From: Acanthopleura granulata
Lineage: Eukaryota; Mollusca; Polyplacophora; Chitonida; Chitonidae
Assembly (NCBI GenBank): GCA_016165875.1
Contig: JABBOT010000014.1
Location: 15,668,931 to 15,732,930 of the forward strand
Direction: 5' to 3'
Length of the DNA: 64,000 nt
The stretch's first letter is position 1. The number at the start of each line of letters is the position of its first letter. Below are positions 1-11,534 of the stretch, in pieces. Made by a program: the position numbers and the translations under genes. The notes under the pieces were generated by a model. The model ran no database searches and had not been told where the DNA came from. It saw only the letters and a program-made list of their open reading frames with translations.

Positions 1-1255
1 GAGGGGTGAAGAATGTTTGCAGAAAATTCTTTTTTGCTCAGTCGTAACACGAGCGAGTTTTGAATTTTGTATAAATTTCTATATATGCTCCATGTTGCGT
101 TTCTTATTTAATCTGCGGACTTCATTTTTGTCTGTGCTCATGAATTTCGTCGACAAGCGGTAATAAATGCGTGTGAGGACTCCATACGTTGAAACGACGT
201 CGCCCACGGTCAAGCACTGTGACGTCAATATATTCTGGAGCGTGTGACGTTCAACGCTGTATGTAGTAGGAAAAGGAACATGGAAAAACGAAGAGATGAC
301 AATACGAAAGTTTCGTGATTTGACCTTACGACATCACAGGAACCTACATTTCTTTCGCAATACCGTCGCTTTATGACATTCATGAGTGCATTTTAACATT
401 GACTCACCTGTATATACAATAATTTATATTAGTCATAAACGTAAACCAGTAAATGTAAGTAAAATCTTTTGTCGATAATTTTCAACTGCGCATGCAGATA
501 CTCTCCACTGCAGGCTGGTTGTCCAACTCGCCCTGAGACCAGGTGGCGCTAATTTCAAGGTACGCATTATACGTCAGGGGATACCCGGTTTACCTCCATG
601 CATTAGAGCGACGACATCATGGCGAATACTGCAATTCACTACCGTGCACTTAGTAACCGTGGACATATTTTACGAAAGCCAAAATAATGTGAATGAAAAC
701 TACAAAATACAGTGAGGTTTATCAGTTGCGCTATTCAAAAATATGTGTAAAATACTTTCCTTATCTGTTAGAGATTTTTAAATAAAGACAGTTAATTCTC
801 ACTTAGCGATAAGTGAAAAGTAAATGGTTTTGTTACATAGCATGGATACGCTGCCCAAATAATCACCGTGAACTGGCAGGTGGGATAAATGGACCGGCTT
901 GATTCAGCTATATACCGTTGCGGAATATATGGATGATGTCAATAACTGTAGAGCCATTTGCCATGCTTACTTAAGTAGATAAATTATATTTACCAAAATT
1001 TGAAACTACTATCTGTCATCCTGGAAACTGCCTATTATGTAGCGTCAAAGATGGTATTTAAAGAGTATTTGTACTGTTTCTAACTTCTTGGTATTTTATT
1101 TGATACCCCTCAAATTCTTGCTAAAAAAATTATGTGTGGAGAGTAAGCTGGGAATTTCAAGAGTCAGAAATCATCTAATCCAGAGAGGATTAATGATATA
1201 GGACTAGGAATTCATGGCAATGTTTTTGATATTTTTATTTCCATCTGTAAAACCC
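1..1255. other. intergenic, no gene seen
   Basis: AT-rich sequence with no open frame, splice-bounded exon or recognisable repeat that I can support. Confidence 0.5.
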
Positions 1256-1438
1256 ACCAATGCAATCGCTGCGAGTTTCGTCTCTGGTCGTACGTGATGG
1301 TCCACCAGCAAGTTGCGGATGGTCGTGAGTTTATCCAGGGCCCTACCCGGCTTCCTCTCACCATAATGCTGGCCGACGTCGTATAAGTGAAATTTTCGTG
1401 AGAGCGGCGTGAAACAGCACTCACGTAAATAAATAAAT
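1256..1438 (+). mobile_element. tRNA-derived SINE, 5'-truncated
   Basis: This is the family found about twenty times in the window: tRNA-like head, the GTACGTGGGAAGGTCTGCCAGCA module, the core GGTTTCCTCCCACCATAATG, the tail CGTCGTATAAGTGAAATATT with CTTGAGTACGGCGT, and an (AAAT)n end. The core resembles the Meta-type domain described for metazoan SINEs, which I recall but have not checked. This copy starts in the second half of the tRNA head and is diverged. Confidence 0.8.
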
Positions 1439-1591
1439 AAGTACAGGAATAAATGAGAAAATGCCTTTTTGTTACGTATGTCTATGATATTGTATTACTG
1501 AATAAAAAAACAGTACATATGTCAAAGGTTCATTTAGTGTGCATTAAGTGAGGAGACGCTTAAGTGTCTGAATGAAAAGATTACAGAGCAA

Positions 1592-1860
1592 CGATGTTCT
1601 CTAACGATGGTAGACTTCTACAGAATATGATGATTCGGAGTATTGATTGATTTCGACAGGGTATGATGTTACGTAATGGTGGTAGGCTTGTACAGGATGT
1701 GATATTTCGAGGTGATGGTAATGTTCCACAGGGTGTGATATTCCATATTGATGTTAGACTTTTAAACCATGTGACGTTACGTAATGATGGCAGACTTTTA
1801 CAGTGTATGATGATCTGTACCCTATATAATTATGGTAGACTTATACAGGATGCACATATA
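1592..1860. repeat. degenerate ~40-bp minisatellite
   Basis: About six imperfect units share GTTACGTAATGATGG, GTAGACTTTTACAG and GTGTGATATT. Unit length is near 40-45 bp, with clear divergence between units. A chance open frame runs through it but looks like repeat translation. Confidence 0.6.
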
Positions 1861-3440
1861 TTTATATATTTACTAAATTTTAACGCCTTGCTGACGAATG
1901 TTTCATTTATACAACGCTGGCCAGAATTTTGTAGGAGGAAATGTGATAGAGCCCTGCGAATACCCAGGACTGCATTTTGCAGACAGATCTTTTAATGTAG
2001 CAGGAAGAACAAGCAAGAAGAGCTAGATTTGAACTGTCAGACACAGCATTGTACGGTTAGAGGACTCAGAATCGGCGGGAAATAATCTTCTCTTCTCTTT
2101 ATTTATTTATTTACTTATTTATTTTCTTTCTTTCTTTATTTATTTATTTATTTATTTATCTCATTATTGGTTCCACGGGATGATGAAGAATATTGACTAG
2201 ACACACACGTTTCCTTTACCCAAAAAACTGATCCTGATTGAAATTCTCGAGTATAACGTCAAACAAACGACTTCCTGACTAAATACATATATCATACATA
2301 AAATAAATAAATAAAAGTAAATCACACCAAACTGTTATTGGTTGTGTTGGATATAGAAAAGATGGAAATAAAACTAATGCAGAATTATTCAGGAACGGTC
2401 AAAGTGCAATATATATTTTATTCCTCGGTTTAGAAAATAAACCGACATCCTATTTAGTGTCACTTTATAAAACAAAACAACTTGAAACAGACTGTTAATA
2501 TCAACTGAGATCAATCTTTACCTTGTTTTAATGTTATAAAAATAAAGACCTATAGTCATACAAACATGGTGATAACAACCTCCAAAGCAATAATGTATGC
2601 GAAATCGTAGAACATCTTCTACGATGGATAAACATGCTCCTATAAACATACAAATAATATACCAGTATATAACTCAAACATAGTGTGTAACACAAAACAT
2701 AATAAAATTGATGAGCATAGCTGTAACTCACACAGACTGGATTTTATCACACAGCAGGCCACATCTTAAAATATATTTTATTTAACAAGGAATTTGTGCG
2801 AGAGCCTGGTATAAGAAATCGGAAGAGACACGGGTGAAATTTTACAAGCTGAAAACATAGTGTTTTATCTAGTCAAAGTTTTCATTTCTAAATTTACCTA
2901 TCCACTGCTTGTTTCCTATCACATGAAAAACATTAATACGCAAATGTTCTATACATTGCTCATTAATGTTTTCACAGCCAGTTCTTCTTTCGCCCAGGTG
3001 TCATGTGCACGAACAGTTTGCTATACTACATCATACCATAGCAATGGCTCTGAAATGAAGGTAGCACCGTGTGCTTGTATATGTTCCTGACAACATTTAG
3101 GTAAACTGTGAGCCAAAAATGACCAGTCTGTAATTTTTCACAAATCGGATTTGGCACATAAAATAAAAGGACTTTACCATGTACCAGTATATAAAATATA
3201 CGTCATGCTGCAATGTAAAAGATGCTACCTTCATTATGTAATACTAGTATTGTCAAAAGTTCCCAGGAAAAGTCGCAACCGTGGATTAAAACAGATAGCA
3301 TGAGCTGGTAATAAATAACAGATAAATAACACCAAAGGTGAGATCAAGGTAACGCCGTTTTATATGTCCATAACAACACTGAGCTGGACTCTCTGCCACA
3401 AATGGTACGTCGTGTATTCAGGCGGCTATTGGCAGCTGGT
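1861..3440. other. intergenic, no gene seen
   Basis: AT-rich sequence. It holds a TTTA/TTTC simple repeat at about 2093-2165, possibly an old SINE tail. I see no splice-bounded exon. Confidence 0.5.
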
Positions 3441-3496
3441 TGTTGAACACTTCTTGTAGATTGGAGGCTGATTTATATATTTTGTTCATATATTTC

Positions 3497-3745
3497 TTTG
3501 GTAATTTATGCCGTGCTCAAGAATATTTTACTTATAGCATCATGGAGCATGGGAGGAAACCGAACAGAGCCCATCGGAAACTGACGACGATCCGCCGGTT
3601 GCTAGCAAGCCTTTCCAAGTACCAACTGGAGTGAAAGCCAGCTTTAGCTGTGCTTTATCTCACAGCTTTCGCATTTGGCGAGAGGCTCCGGGGTCATTGC
3701 ACAGCGCTAGTTTGCTGAATTTCGGCCACGGAGGCCGCGCTGATG
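3497..3745 (-). mobile_element. tRNA-derived SINE, near full length
   Basis: Reverse-orientation copy with tail, core and head (GCCACGGAGGCC at the far end). The same insertion, internally deleted, is in the other duplicate at about 9205-9400, so it predates the duplication. Confidence 0.75.
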
Positions 3746-3956
3746 TGCCAGGCGAAGGTGATCAACACCAAATTTAGTTGTAGGGTGTAGAAAATCGTGA
3801 ATGAAAGACTCTGCTTAATTCATATGCAATCGTTTTTGGCCTCATTTACATACCAATATAATGCAACTGTGCGTCACATTAATTCACCTCAGGCTGTTTG
3901 TGACTGATGACAGTTTCATGAGACTGATGACAGTTTCAACTGAGGTTTTTATGTGT

Positions 3957-4612
3957 AGCTTACAAGAAAAGAACACATTTATACAACCTATACCTTAAAA
4001 GAAAGAGCTTTACTTATGGTTAAACAAAAAAGCTTAATGTTCTGTTGGAAGTGCTTGTTATTTGAGTATTTAATAGTGAAACATCTAAGACTGAGAAGCC
4101 TTTTTAGGCCGCCATTTTAACAGATTGCTGACATCACCGTGCTTAGCTTTGCAAAGTAGCTCTTCTGTCTTTGAAGATAAAAGCAAAAATCATGTAGATA
4201 ACGTAATGGAGGGCTTCAGTGGGGACCCCAGCCCTAGTTCTGAAGATAGTGAATGTAACTTTGGCTACAAGGCTAGCATTTTGAATCGCTGAGGAGTGAG
4301 GCTGAGAACAGTAGTTCGACCAACCACGCATCAAGCTGAAGGGAACAGCGGTTTCTGGCTTAGATAGGAGGAATTTGTGAAAGGACTGGTTGCCCTCTCT
4401 GCCTTCAAGATATCGCAATTCAGACACATTTTGGCAGCCTTCAGCCACGCATGTAGGCATAATGTGGCTCTGTAGTACATCCCAAACTCTTCCTTTTTAC
4501 AGTTGGCTTTAACAGAACTTAAAATCCACGATTATCACGATGTACGAACATATTTAGCTGAAACTGGAAATACGCGTTAATTAAATGGTAGCAGTAAACC
4601 CTTAAGCACAAT
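3957..4612 (-). mobile_element. THAP-coding DNA transposon fragment
   Basis: Homologous to 46636-47526. The left end carries the same terminal repeat core (CACATTTATACAACCTA), and the right terminal repeat is missing. The minus strand at 4460-4143 encodes a 105-residue frame beginning MPTCVAEGCQN and continuing to SFHKF, the CxxxxC and FH spacing of a THAP zinc-finger N-terminus, after which the frame degenerates. It sits inside duplicate A1 and not A2, so it either inserted after the duplication or was lost from A2. Confidence 0.6.
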
Positions 4613-5228
4613 GACAACTTTAAGATTCTGTGACAGGTGGAGTCGTTGAACAGTGTGACTGTTCATGCCGACTACTGTTGTACATCAAGAAAACATATCA
4701 AATCTTGCAGGACAGAATTCCGCAATTACACAAGTATTTGGAGGACAAGGTAGTATTAGTGCAAATGTGTTACGGCCTTTTGATGTTTACCTTGTTACAC
4801 CTCTACAACCATCACAAAATGTACCCTTGGTAATCATATAACACGTTAACGCACTTCTCACGGAATGTTTCTACACTTATTGTAGTTATACTTATGATTT
4901 TTTAATTAATATATGATTAGACCTGAAGCACACGTAATTACAAATTTTGAAAACAACAACTTCTTTGACATATTATTATTGCTTGTCTATAAACAGGAAT
5001 GCGAGTGTTAATGATTTATGATACCACAGTTTATAGGTAAAATGGTCATGGTTAGAGCCATTGTGAACCTCCGCTGAGAATCACGGCGCAGCTTTATTAT
5101 GCTGGATTTTAATATCTCACATGAGGCCTTTGTTTTAATATTTAAATATACATGCAATTCCTTTATTGATAGTAACAGTTCCACAATATGTTACGATCGT
5201 AACGAAAAGATTCGTCATTTTCTTTATA

Positions 5229-5755
5229 GAACTCAAAGAAATGAGCGTTAGTATCATGAATAATGTCTAAAAATCTTTACATTCTGAAGTCGCCTTGACC
5301 AGGGAAGAACTCCGAACCAGTTCATGCATGGTGGTCATAAAGTATGTCGGGTTCAAATTAATTTTTGATCTGCATTGCTGACAACTGTTTACAAATGGGA
5401 ACAGTGATTTGATCCTCACTGTCTGTCCTTACTTAACAAACAAGATCAGTATGGGTTCCACTGAAAAAAAAGAACACAAATGATATCATTACTCAAAGAA
5501 ATGAGTGTTAGTATCATGAATAAAGTCTAAAAATCTCTTCCTCTGAAGTCGCCTTGACCAGGGAAGAACTCCGAAACAGTTCATGCATGGTGGTCATAAA
5601 GTGTGTCGGGTTTACATTAATTTTTTTTATCTCTACTGCCGACAACTATTTACAACAGACCACATCGAGTTGATCCTCATTTGCTAGCTTCACTTAACAA
5701 ATAAGATCAGTGTTCGTTGCATTGAGAAAAAAACAGAAATGGTATCACTTAACAT
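5229..5755 (+). repeat. two-unit tandem duplication (~263 bp)
   Basis: The unit beginning ACTCAAAGAAATGAG occurs at about 5230 and again at about 5493, each about 263 bp long. Duplicate A2 has only one unit (about 10630-10890). Confidence 0.8.
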
Positions 5756-6269
5756 TTGCTGATAACATTATAGGATGTGCGTGTGACGGAACGGCTGTCA
5801 AAATAGAATGTGATTATTTTTTTGCACAGATGACTTTTCTGTAGTGATCTTCGCCCCTTTTTTGAAACAAAGTAGCACCACAAGTATTTTATAAAGAAAT
5901 ATGTTTAGAAAATACTAAATAAAAAGCTGCATGATTGTGTGAACATCATGTAACTGGTGAGGAGAGGGAGTGAGAGTAAACAATGAAACAGAAAGTAAGA
6001 TTTTTGTACAACCTTATACCATATATCATGATGCCACATGATTTCATTCTTCTTTACATTTGCAGTGAACTAAAATGTTGCTGGCGTTCGGTCTCTCAGG
6101 ACATGTTATCAGAGAGAAATTCACGGTGGCTGAGTATTCAACCATACGCGTCTGAGAAGCAGTGAAGCGTGTAAAAAACAAGCTTACAGAAGGTGAAATG
6201 TACGTCAGAGTTTAAAGAGTACTCAAATCCGTTTGCGACACAATACCGATTGTTATCGTGACCAGGTCT

Positions 6270-6276
6270 TATAAAA
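6270..6276 (+). promoter_or_regulatory. duplicated TATA box of orphan exon 1
   Basis: TATAAAA lies 59 bp before the ATG of the orphan exon copy, matching the TATA box at 11474-11480 in the intact gene. The following GACAACCCATCA is also shared. Confidence 0.6.
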
Positions 6277-6334
6277 GACAACCCATCACTTCACATATAA
6301 TTCACGAGTTGAGAACACGTGCAAACTGTTTACA

Positions 6335-6429
6335 ATGACCCTGTCTACTCTGTTCATCATCTCCTTCAGCCTAGTGCTGTCTGTGTGTGAGCAGCAACTA
6401 TGTTTCGCTCGGTTCCGCATCCATTGTCG
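6335..6429 (+). pseudogene. orphan copy of clusterin-like exon 1
   Basis: The sequence matches the signal-peptide exon at 11535-11628, including the 3' part encoding the NYVPLG region and the exon-end GTCG. It is 95 nt long against 94 in the intact gene, so the frame breaks inside the signal peptide. The donor reads GTAATT instead of GTAAGT. No downstream exons follow on this strand; instead the minus-strand paralogue begins within about 420 bp. It is a by-product of the segmental duplication. Confidence 0.75.
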
Positions 6430-6850
6430 GTAATTATATTTTCAAGAATGTCAGGAAATGCTTTAACATTATTTTGTTCATGATCGGTTCTGGAAAATGT
6501 AAGCATTGTGGCGTTATAGAAGTGTTAAAGGAAAACAATAGACACCAAAAGCAGTTATTGTTTTTTTCGATGACTATCACATTCTAAAACGCCAGTTTAA
6601 GAAAGTTTTCTCAAAACTTACTTTAATAACAGGATAAAGACTTCTTAGATTGGAGGACGTGTAAATCCGCTAATAGTGCAAAAGCTTCGGTACTGTGGAT
6701 ATACTGTTCCATTAAAAGATTTTAAAACATTCTCAATTTAATAAAGAGTCGAGTTAATAAAGAATGCTATCACCTGTTTGAAGTCTTTTGTAAGTGTTGT
6801 AAAATATTTTGGATATACGTAGAAGAAGAAAGAAGTTGTTCCAGCCTTAC

Positions 6851-8706
6851 CTCCCCTCACAAAAACCTCGGCTGAGAGTTCTGTGGTCCCAGATTCGAAA
6901 TAGTCACAGCTCTGACATTGACTCTTGTAGAATAGACACGCACCTTTGTCCTGGGCCAAGTCGTCACACAACGGCTCAGTTTGGGCTTGTTTCTTTTTGC
7001 AATCAAGACTATCAGGAAGACAAAAATATTATTCATGTCCTTGTACATACCTGTATTGTAAGACAGATGTTGCAATGGTTCCTTTTAGATATACCAAAAA
7101 TCAGGATATTTTACGATTTATAGATCCCAGAACTTAATGCTTAGTTTCATTTTGCTAAAGCTGTTGATATATCTCAGATAAATTTTAAGTTCAGATGACT
7201 TACTGAAGAAGTCATTGACTCTGCCGACGCCGTCTTTCACAACATTGCCTACAACCTCTGCGCCTTTAACAATTGCATTCCCGACTTCGTCGACCGCTTT
7301 TTCCGCATCCTCTGCTATCTTGTTTGCTGTTTGCTTCACATCTGTTGCGACATTGTTGGCCACATTCATTATGTCGTTTCCGATATCTTTGGATCCGTCA
7401 CCAATTGATGGCATTTTCTGCAACCTTCTTGACCGTACCGACGACATTCTCAACGATCTTCTTAACAGCATCGCCAATAACCACGACAGCGACTTCCGCC
7501 TTGTTGAGAATCTCCTTGATGTCACACAGGGCCTTGACGCTACAGTTGGAGTAGGACGGCGTGGGATGGACTGTTGTAGCCTTGAGAGCTCTGAACAGGG
7601 AGAAATGAGCCATTTAGCTAGATAAACATGGAAACAATCATATTGAAGGTTTTAACAATAAAGTGTAAGACAGCACATTTCAGAGACAATTTTCTTCATA
7701 GAATGATAATGAATCGCCTTAAACTGCTTTAGTTTTATTTATTGATTACTTTTTGTATGGTGTTAAAAGTAGTACTCAAGAATTTTTACACATATGATTG
7801 GAGTCGCGTTTATTATGGGCTGAATCCGAGGTGGTTGGCTCATACCAGCGCCGTTGAAAAGCTAAAAATATATGCTGTAATATTTACTTGATTGACAGGA
7901 AGTGGAAAAATGAATGTAACATGGGGTCTAAAGAATTGATGTGAAAAAGATGGTAAGTAAAATCATTTTCCTCTGGTGATTCTTGAAGGGAAAATATGCG
8001 CTAAGAGAAGAAGGGCAGAGATGACACAAATAACGATGTATTGCTTCGAATACTGGAGTAATTTTAAAAATCGCCATGGTATACCTCTTACCTTGCCTGA
8101 CACGATGTGTTAACACACTGGACAGAGGCTTCCTGTTCACTCTCGATGGAGCTCAGAGAGCTGGTCACTGCTGGACTGAGACTGTTGATGGTGTTGTTCG
8201 TGGCCTCCAGGTCAGTCTGTAGTAATGATCCCAGGTGGTTGGATACCGCTGTGCTCAGAGCTGTGAAAAGGTAGAGAAAAAAAATTCTCGCAAAAACCTA
8301 AATTGGAAAGAAATGTCACAAAAGAGAAAATGGTGAGTAAGCTGAATTATCTCTACAACACGGTTTCGATCGGAGAATTATAATGAAATGTGCTTTTAAG
8401 AACACGATATATTGGACCTAACTGCTTTACCTATTTGCAGGCTGACGTAATACATTGAATTTATGTGAAGGATATAGGTGGCGTAAAAGAAAAAAACCAA
8501 GAATGGCTTTTTGGCGGTCCGCAGGTGTTAGCTCGCATCAAACTTATACATCTGTGACATTGTTTTCTCCCCTTTTAAGTTAACCTTTAAAACTTTCTCA
8601 GCTTACCATCAAACTGCGGAGACAAAAGTGGCTGATAACTGCTGTTGACACCCAGGCAGCAGAACAGCAGGCCCAGTACAGCGGTAGTCAGTGGTGAAGT
8701 TGTCAT
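6851..8706 (-). pseudogene. clusterin-like paralogue, broken, four exons
   Basis: Read right to left, exons lie at 8706-8607 (signal peptide MTTSPLTTAVLGLLFCC), 8260-8092, 7590-7204 and about 7008 (or 6985) to 6851. Exon 2 is 169 nt, exactly as in the intact gene, and the donors after exons 1-4 fall at the same codon positions. Exon 3 encodes amphipathic repeats (VANNVATDVKQTANK, VGNVVKDGVGRVNDFF). Exon 4 keeps the beta-chain spacing C-x9-C-x6-C-x2-C (CDDLAQDKGAC onward). Lesions: one extra base in exon 3 near 7400-7420 (TGA at 7400-7398), a frame problem at the start of exon 4 unless a downstream AG at 6986-6987 is used, two alpha-chain cysteines replaced by serine, and no exons 5-6 before duplicate A1 begins. 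Likely a pseudogene, although the exon 3 shift could be an assembly error. Confidence 0.75.
7730..7795 (-). mobile_element. degenerate SINE tail
   Basis: TTTATTTATTGATT followed by GTACTCAAGAATTTTTACA matches the inverted SINE 3' end. It lies in intron 2 of the minus-strand paralogue. Confidence 0.4.
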
Positions 8707-8783
8707 CCTGTTCAGATCAACTTCTACTGTATCTCGGTGTCTTGGTGGATTTAATTTCTGATCATTCTGATCAACTATCCCTC

Positions 8784-8791
8784 TTTATATA
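8784..8791 (-). promoter_or_regulatory. TATA box of minus-strand paralogue
   Basis: TATATAAA on the minus strand ends 77 bp upstream of the ATG at 8706-8704. The intact gene has its own TATA box at a similar distance, so the two genes are divergently transcribed. Confidence 0.55.
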
Positions 8792-8799
8792 CTCCCCGG

Positions 8800-9164
8800 G
8801 AACAATACTTTAGTCAGGTGAGAATCATCAGTTCCGCTTGTATTTAATTAGGACATTGCCTCAAGGGAATCATGTCTTTGTTTTGGGGTGGGATGTGTCG
8901 TGTCCGGAGATAAATTCGAGTTGGATGAACGAACTGGTTATCTGCATCACAACACAGCGTAGGAGGATATGAAAAATTACAGCCTTAGGATGTTTACACC
9001 TGTTTACAGCCCAGTAATTATGAAACATCCAATGTCCCCATTCCAGGGTGAAACTGGTGACGGTGAAAAGTTTCCCTGGTGACGGAATACTTAAGGTGCC
9101 ACAATAACTAATTTTGACGCTGTCCACTATGTGTTATGTAGGGACAATACGTAAGGAATTGAGG
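8800..9164. other. divergent intergenic spacer, nothing recognised
   Basis: Sequence upstream of the minus-strand paralogue's promoter. No coding signal or repeat is visible. Confidence 0.4.
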
Positions 9165-9204
9165 TTTGTACAGCGGAGGCTGAATTATTAAGATGTTCAT
9201 AAAT

Positions 9205-9400
9205 TTCATGAGTGCTTTACGCCGTACTCAAGAATATACTTATATATATATAATATATTTTACTTATAGCATCATGGAGCAAAGGAAGAAACCGAAAAGA
9301 GCCCATCGGAAACTGACGACGATATGCCGGCATATCTTTCCATTGCTCGCTGGCTTTCGGCCTCGGACGCCGAGGCTGATGTGTCAGGCGAAGGTGATTA
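9205..9400 (-). mobile_element. tRNA-derived SINE, internally deleted
   Basis: Reverse-orientation copy sharing its insertion site with the SINE at 3497-3745. It has a TATATA expansion inside the tail and has lost much of the head-core junction. Confidence 0.7.
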
Positions 9401-11473
9401 ACAAAAAATTTAGCCGTAGGGTGTAGAAAATCGTGAATGAAAGAGTCTGTTTATTTCCCATGCAATCGTGTTTAGCCTCATTTAGATATCAATGTAATAC
9501 AACTCTGCGACACAATAATTCTCCTCAAGGGTGTTTGTGATTGATAACAGTTTCATGAATGAATACAGAGCCAAATCGTGAAAGGTATTGCTGACGTTTT
9601 TATGTGTAGGTCAAGTGGCGTACCCTGAAATCACAAGAAGCCACTTTCCCATACGATAAGACCTTAAATCTACTGGTAATGTCACACTCGTACTAGACGG
9701 TGTTCAAATTTGCACACGGTGAAAATGTGCATTTTTGCCACAAAAATATGCTGCAAAATAAGTTATATTACCACCCACAACTCTGGTTAGCTACGTTTAT
9801 CCTAAAATGAAATCTTTAAGATGATTTAGCCGGCGGAGGAAAAAAGTAGAAGTAATTTTTCGAAGATAGTTTCAGCTCAGTATTTTCTGTCCTTGTACTG
9901 ACTCGCTTGTTCCATTGTTTGCTGTATAAAAAAGTGTGAAAAATCTTTATTTCTTGATTTGTTAATATGGAATTAATCACACAATAAAACCACCATATAC
10001 GTTTGTACGTCGCTGACGTCTTTGACGATGTAGATGCAACTTTTCAGAGTCTGTGGCAGGTGACATCGTTGACCAGTGTGACTGTTCATGCCGACTACTC
10101 ATGTATACTATCAAAGAACACATTAAATGTTGCCAGACATGGACGATAGAACTCCGTAGAACAAATGTGTCACCGACTTTTGATGTTCACCTTGCTACAC
10201 CTTTACAACCATCACAAAATGTGCTCTTGGCACTCATATAACCCATTAACAAACTCCTCACGAAATGTTCCTACACTGATTGTAGTTATAGTTATGATTG
10301 ATTAATCAATATATGATTAAACCTAAAGTACACGTAATTACAAATTTTGAAAACAACAACTTCTTTGACATATTATTATTGCTTGTCTGTAAACAGGAAT
10401 GCGAGTGTTAATGGCATATGATACCACAGTTTATAGGTAAAATGGTCATGGTTAGAGCCATTGTGAACCTCCGCTGAGAATCACGGCGCAGCTTTATTAT
10501 GCTGGATTTTAATATCTCACATGAGGCCTTTGTTTTAATATTTAAATATACATGCAATTCCTTTATTGATAGTAACAGTTCCACAATATGTTACGATCGT
10601 AACGAAAAGATTCGTCATTTTCTTTATAGAACTCAAAGAAATGAGCGTTAGTATCATGAATAATGTCTAAAAATCTTTACATTCTGAAGTCGCCTTGACC
10701 AGGGAAGAACTCCGAACCAGTTCATGCATGGTGGTCATAAAGTATGTCCGGTTCAAATTAATTTTTGATCTGCATTGCTGACAACTGTTTACAAATGGGA
10801 ACAGTGATTTGATCCTCACTGTCTGTCCTTACTTAACAAACAAGATCAGTATGGGTTCCACTGAAAAAAAAGAACACAAATGATATCACTTAGCATTTAG
10901 TGATATTATTATACGATTTGCTTGTGACCGAACTGCCGTCAAAATAGGATGTAATCATTTTTTCACAGAGATGACTTTTCTGTATTGATCTTCGCATCTG
11001 TTTTGTACTCTGTCTGAAAACAAAGTGGCACTACAAGCACTTAATAAGGAAATGTTCTGTAAAATACTAAATAAAAAGCTGTATGATTGTGTGAAACATC
11101 ATGTAATTAGTGTAGAAAGGAAGTGAAAATAAACCATAACTTGTCAGAAGTTCATTTCAGTTAATTGATGGAAAAGAAAGATTTTTGCACATTCTTGTTT
11201 TTGCACATGATTTCATTCTTCTTTACATATGCAGTGAAGTACAATGATATTGGCGTTAAGACTCTCAGGAGATTTTATTGTAGAGAATTTCACGGTGACT
11301 AAATCTTCAACCATACCTGTCTCGGAAGCAGTGAAGCCTGTCGAAAACAAGTTTACAGAAGGTGAAATGTTCGTCACAGTTTGATGGGTACTTAAATCCG
11401 GCTGTGACACAATGAAGATTGTTATCGTGACCAGAAAACGGAACTGCTGTTGGATTCTGCACGATTCTGGTCT

Positions 11474-11480
11474 TATAAAA
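11474..11480 (+). promoter_or_regulatory. TATA box of clusterin-like gene
   Basis: TATAAAA ends 54 bp before the ATG at 11535, which fits a TSS near 11505 and a short 5' UTR. The box and flanking bases are conserved in the orphan duplicate at 6270-6276. Confidence 0.65.
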
Positions 11481-11534
11481 GACAACCCATCATTCACATG
11501 TCATTCACATGTTGAGAACACGTACAAACTGTTC

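Larger units (their letters stand above)
3455..6645 (+). repeat. segmental duplication, copy A1
   Basis: The block matches 9165-11840 over most of its length. For example 4861-5490 pairs with 10261-10890 at an offset of exactly 5400 bp with few differences. It contains a shared minus-strand SINE, a THAP transposon fragment absent from the other copy (about 3957-4612), an internal ~263-bp tandem duplication, and at its right edge a copy of the clusterin-like promoter and exon 1. Similarity ends at AAAGACTTCTTA (6645 and 11840). Confidence 0.85.

Noticed and set aside
1663..1995. 110-residue ORF
   Set aside because: Mostly translation of the ~40-bp minisatellite at 1592-1860.
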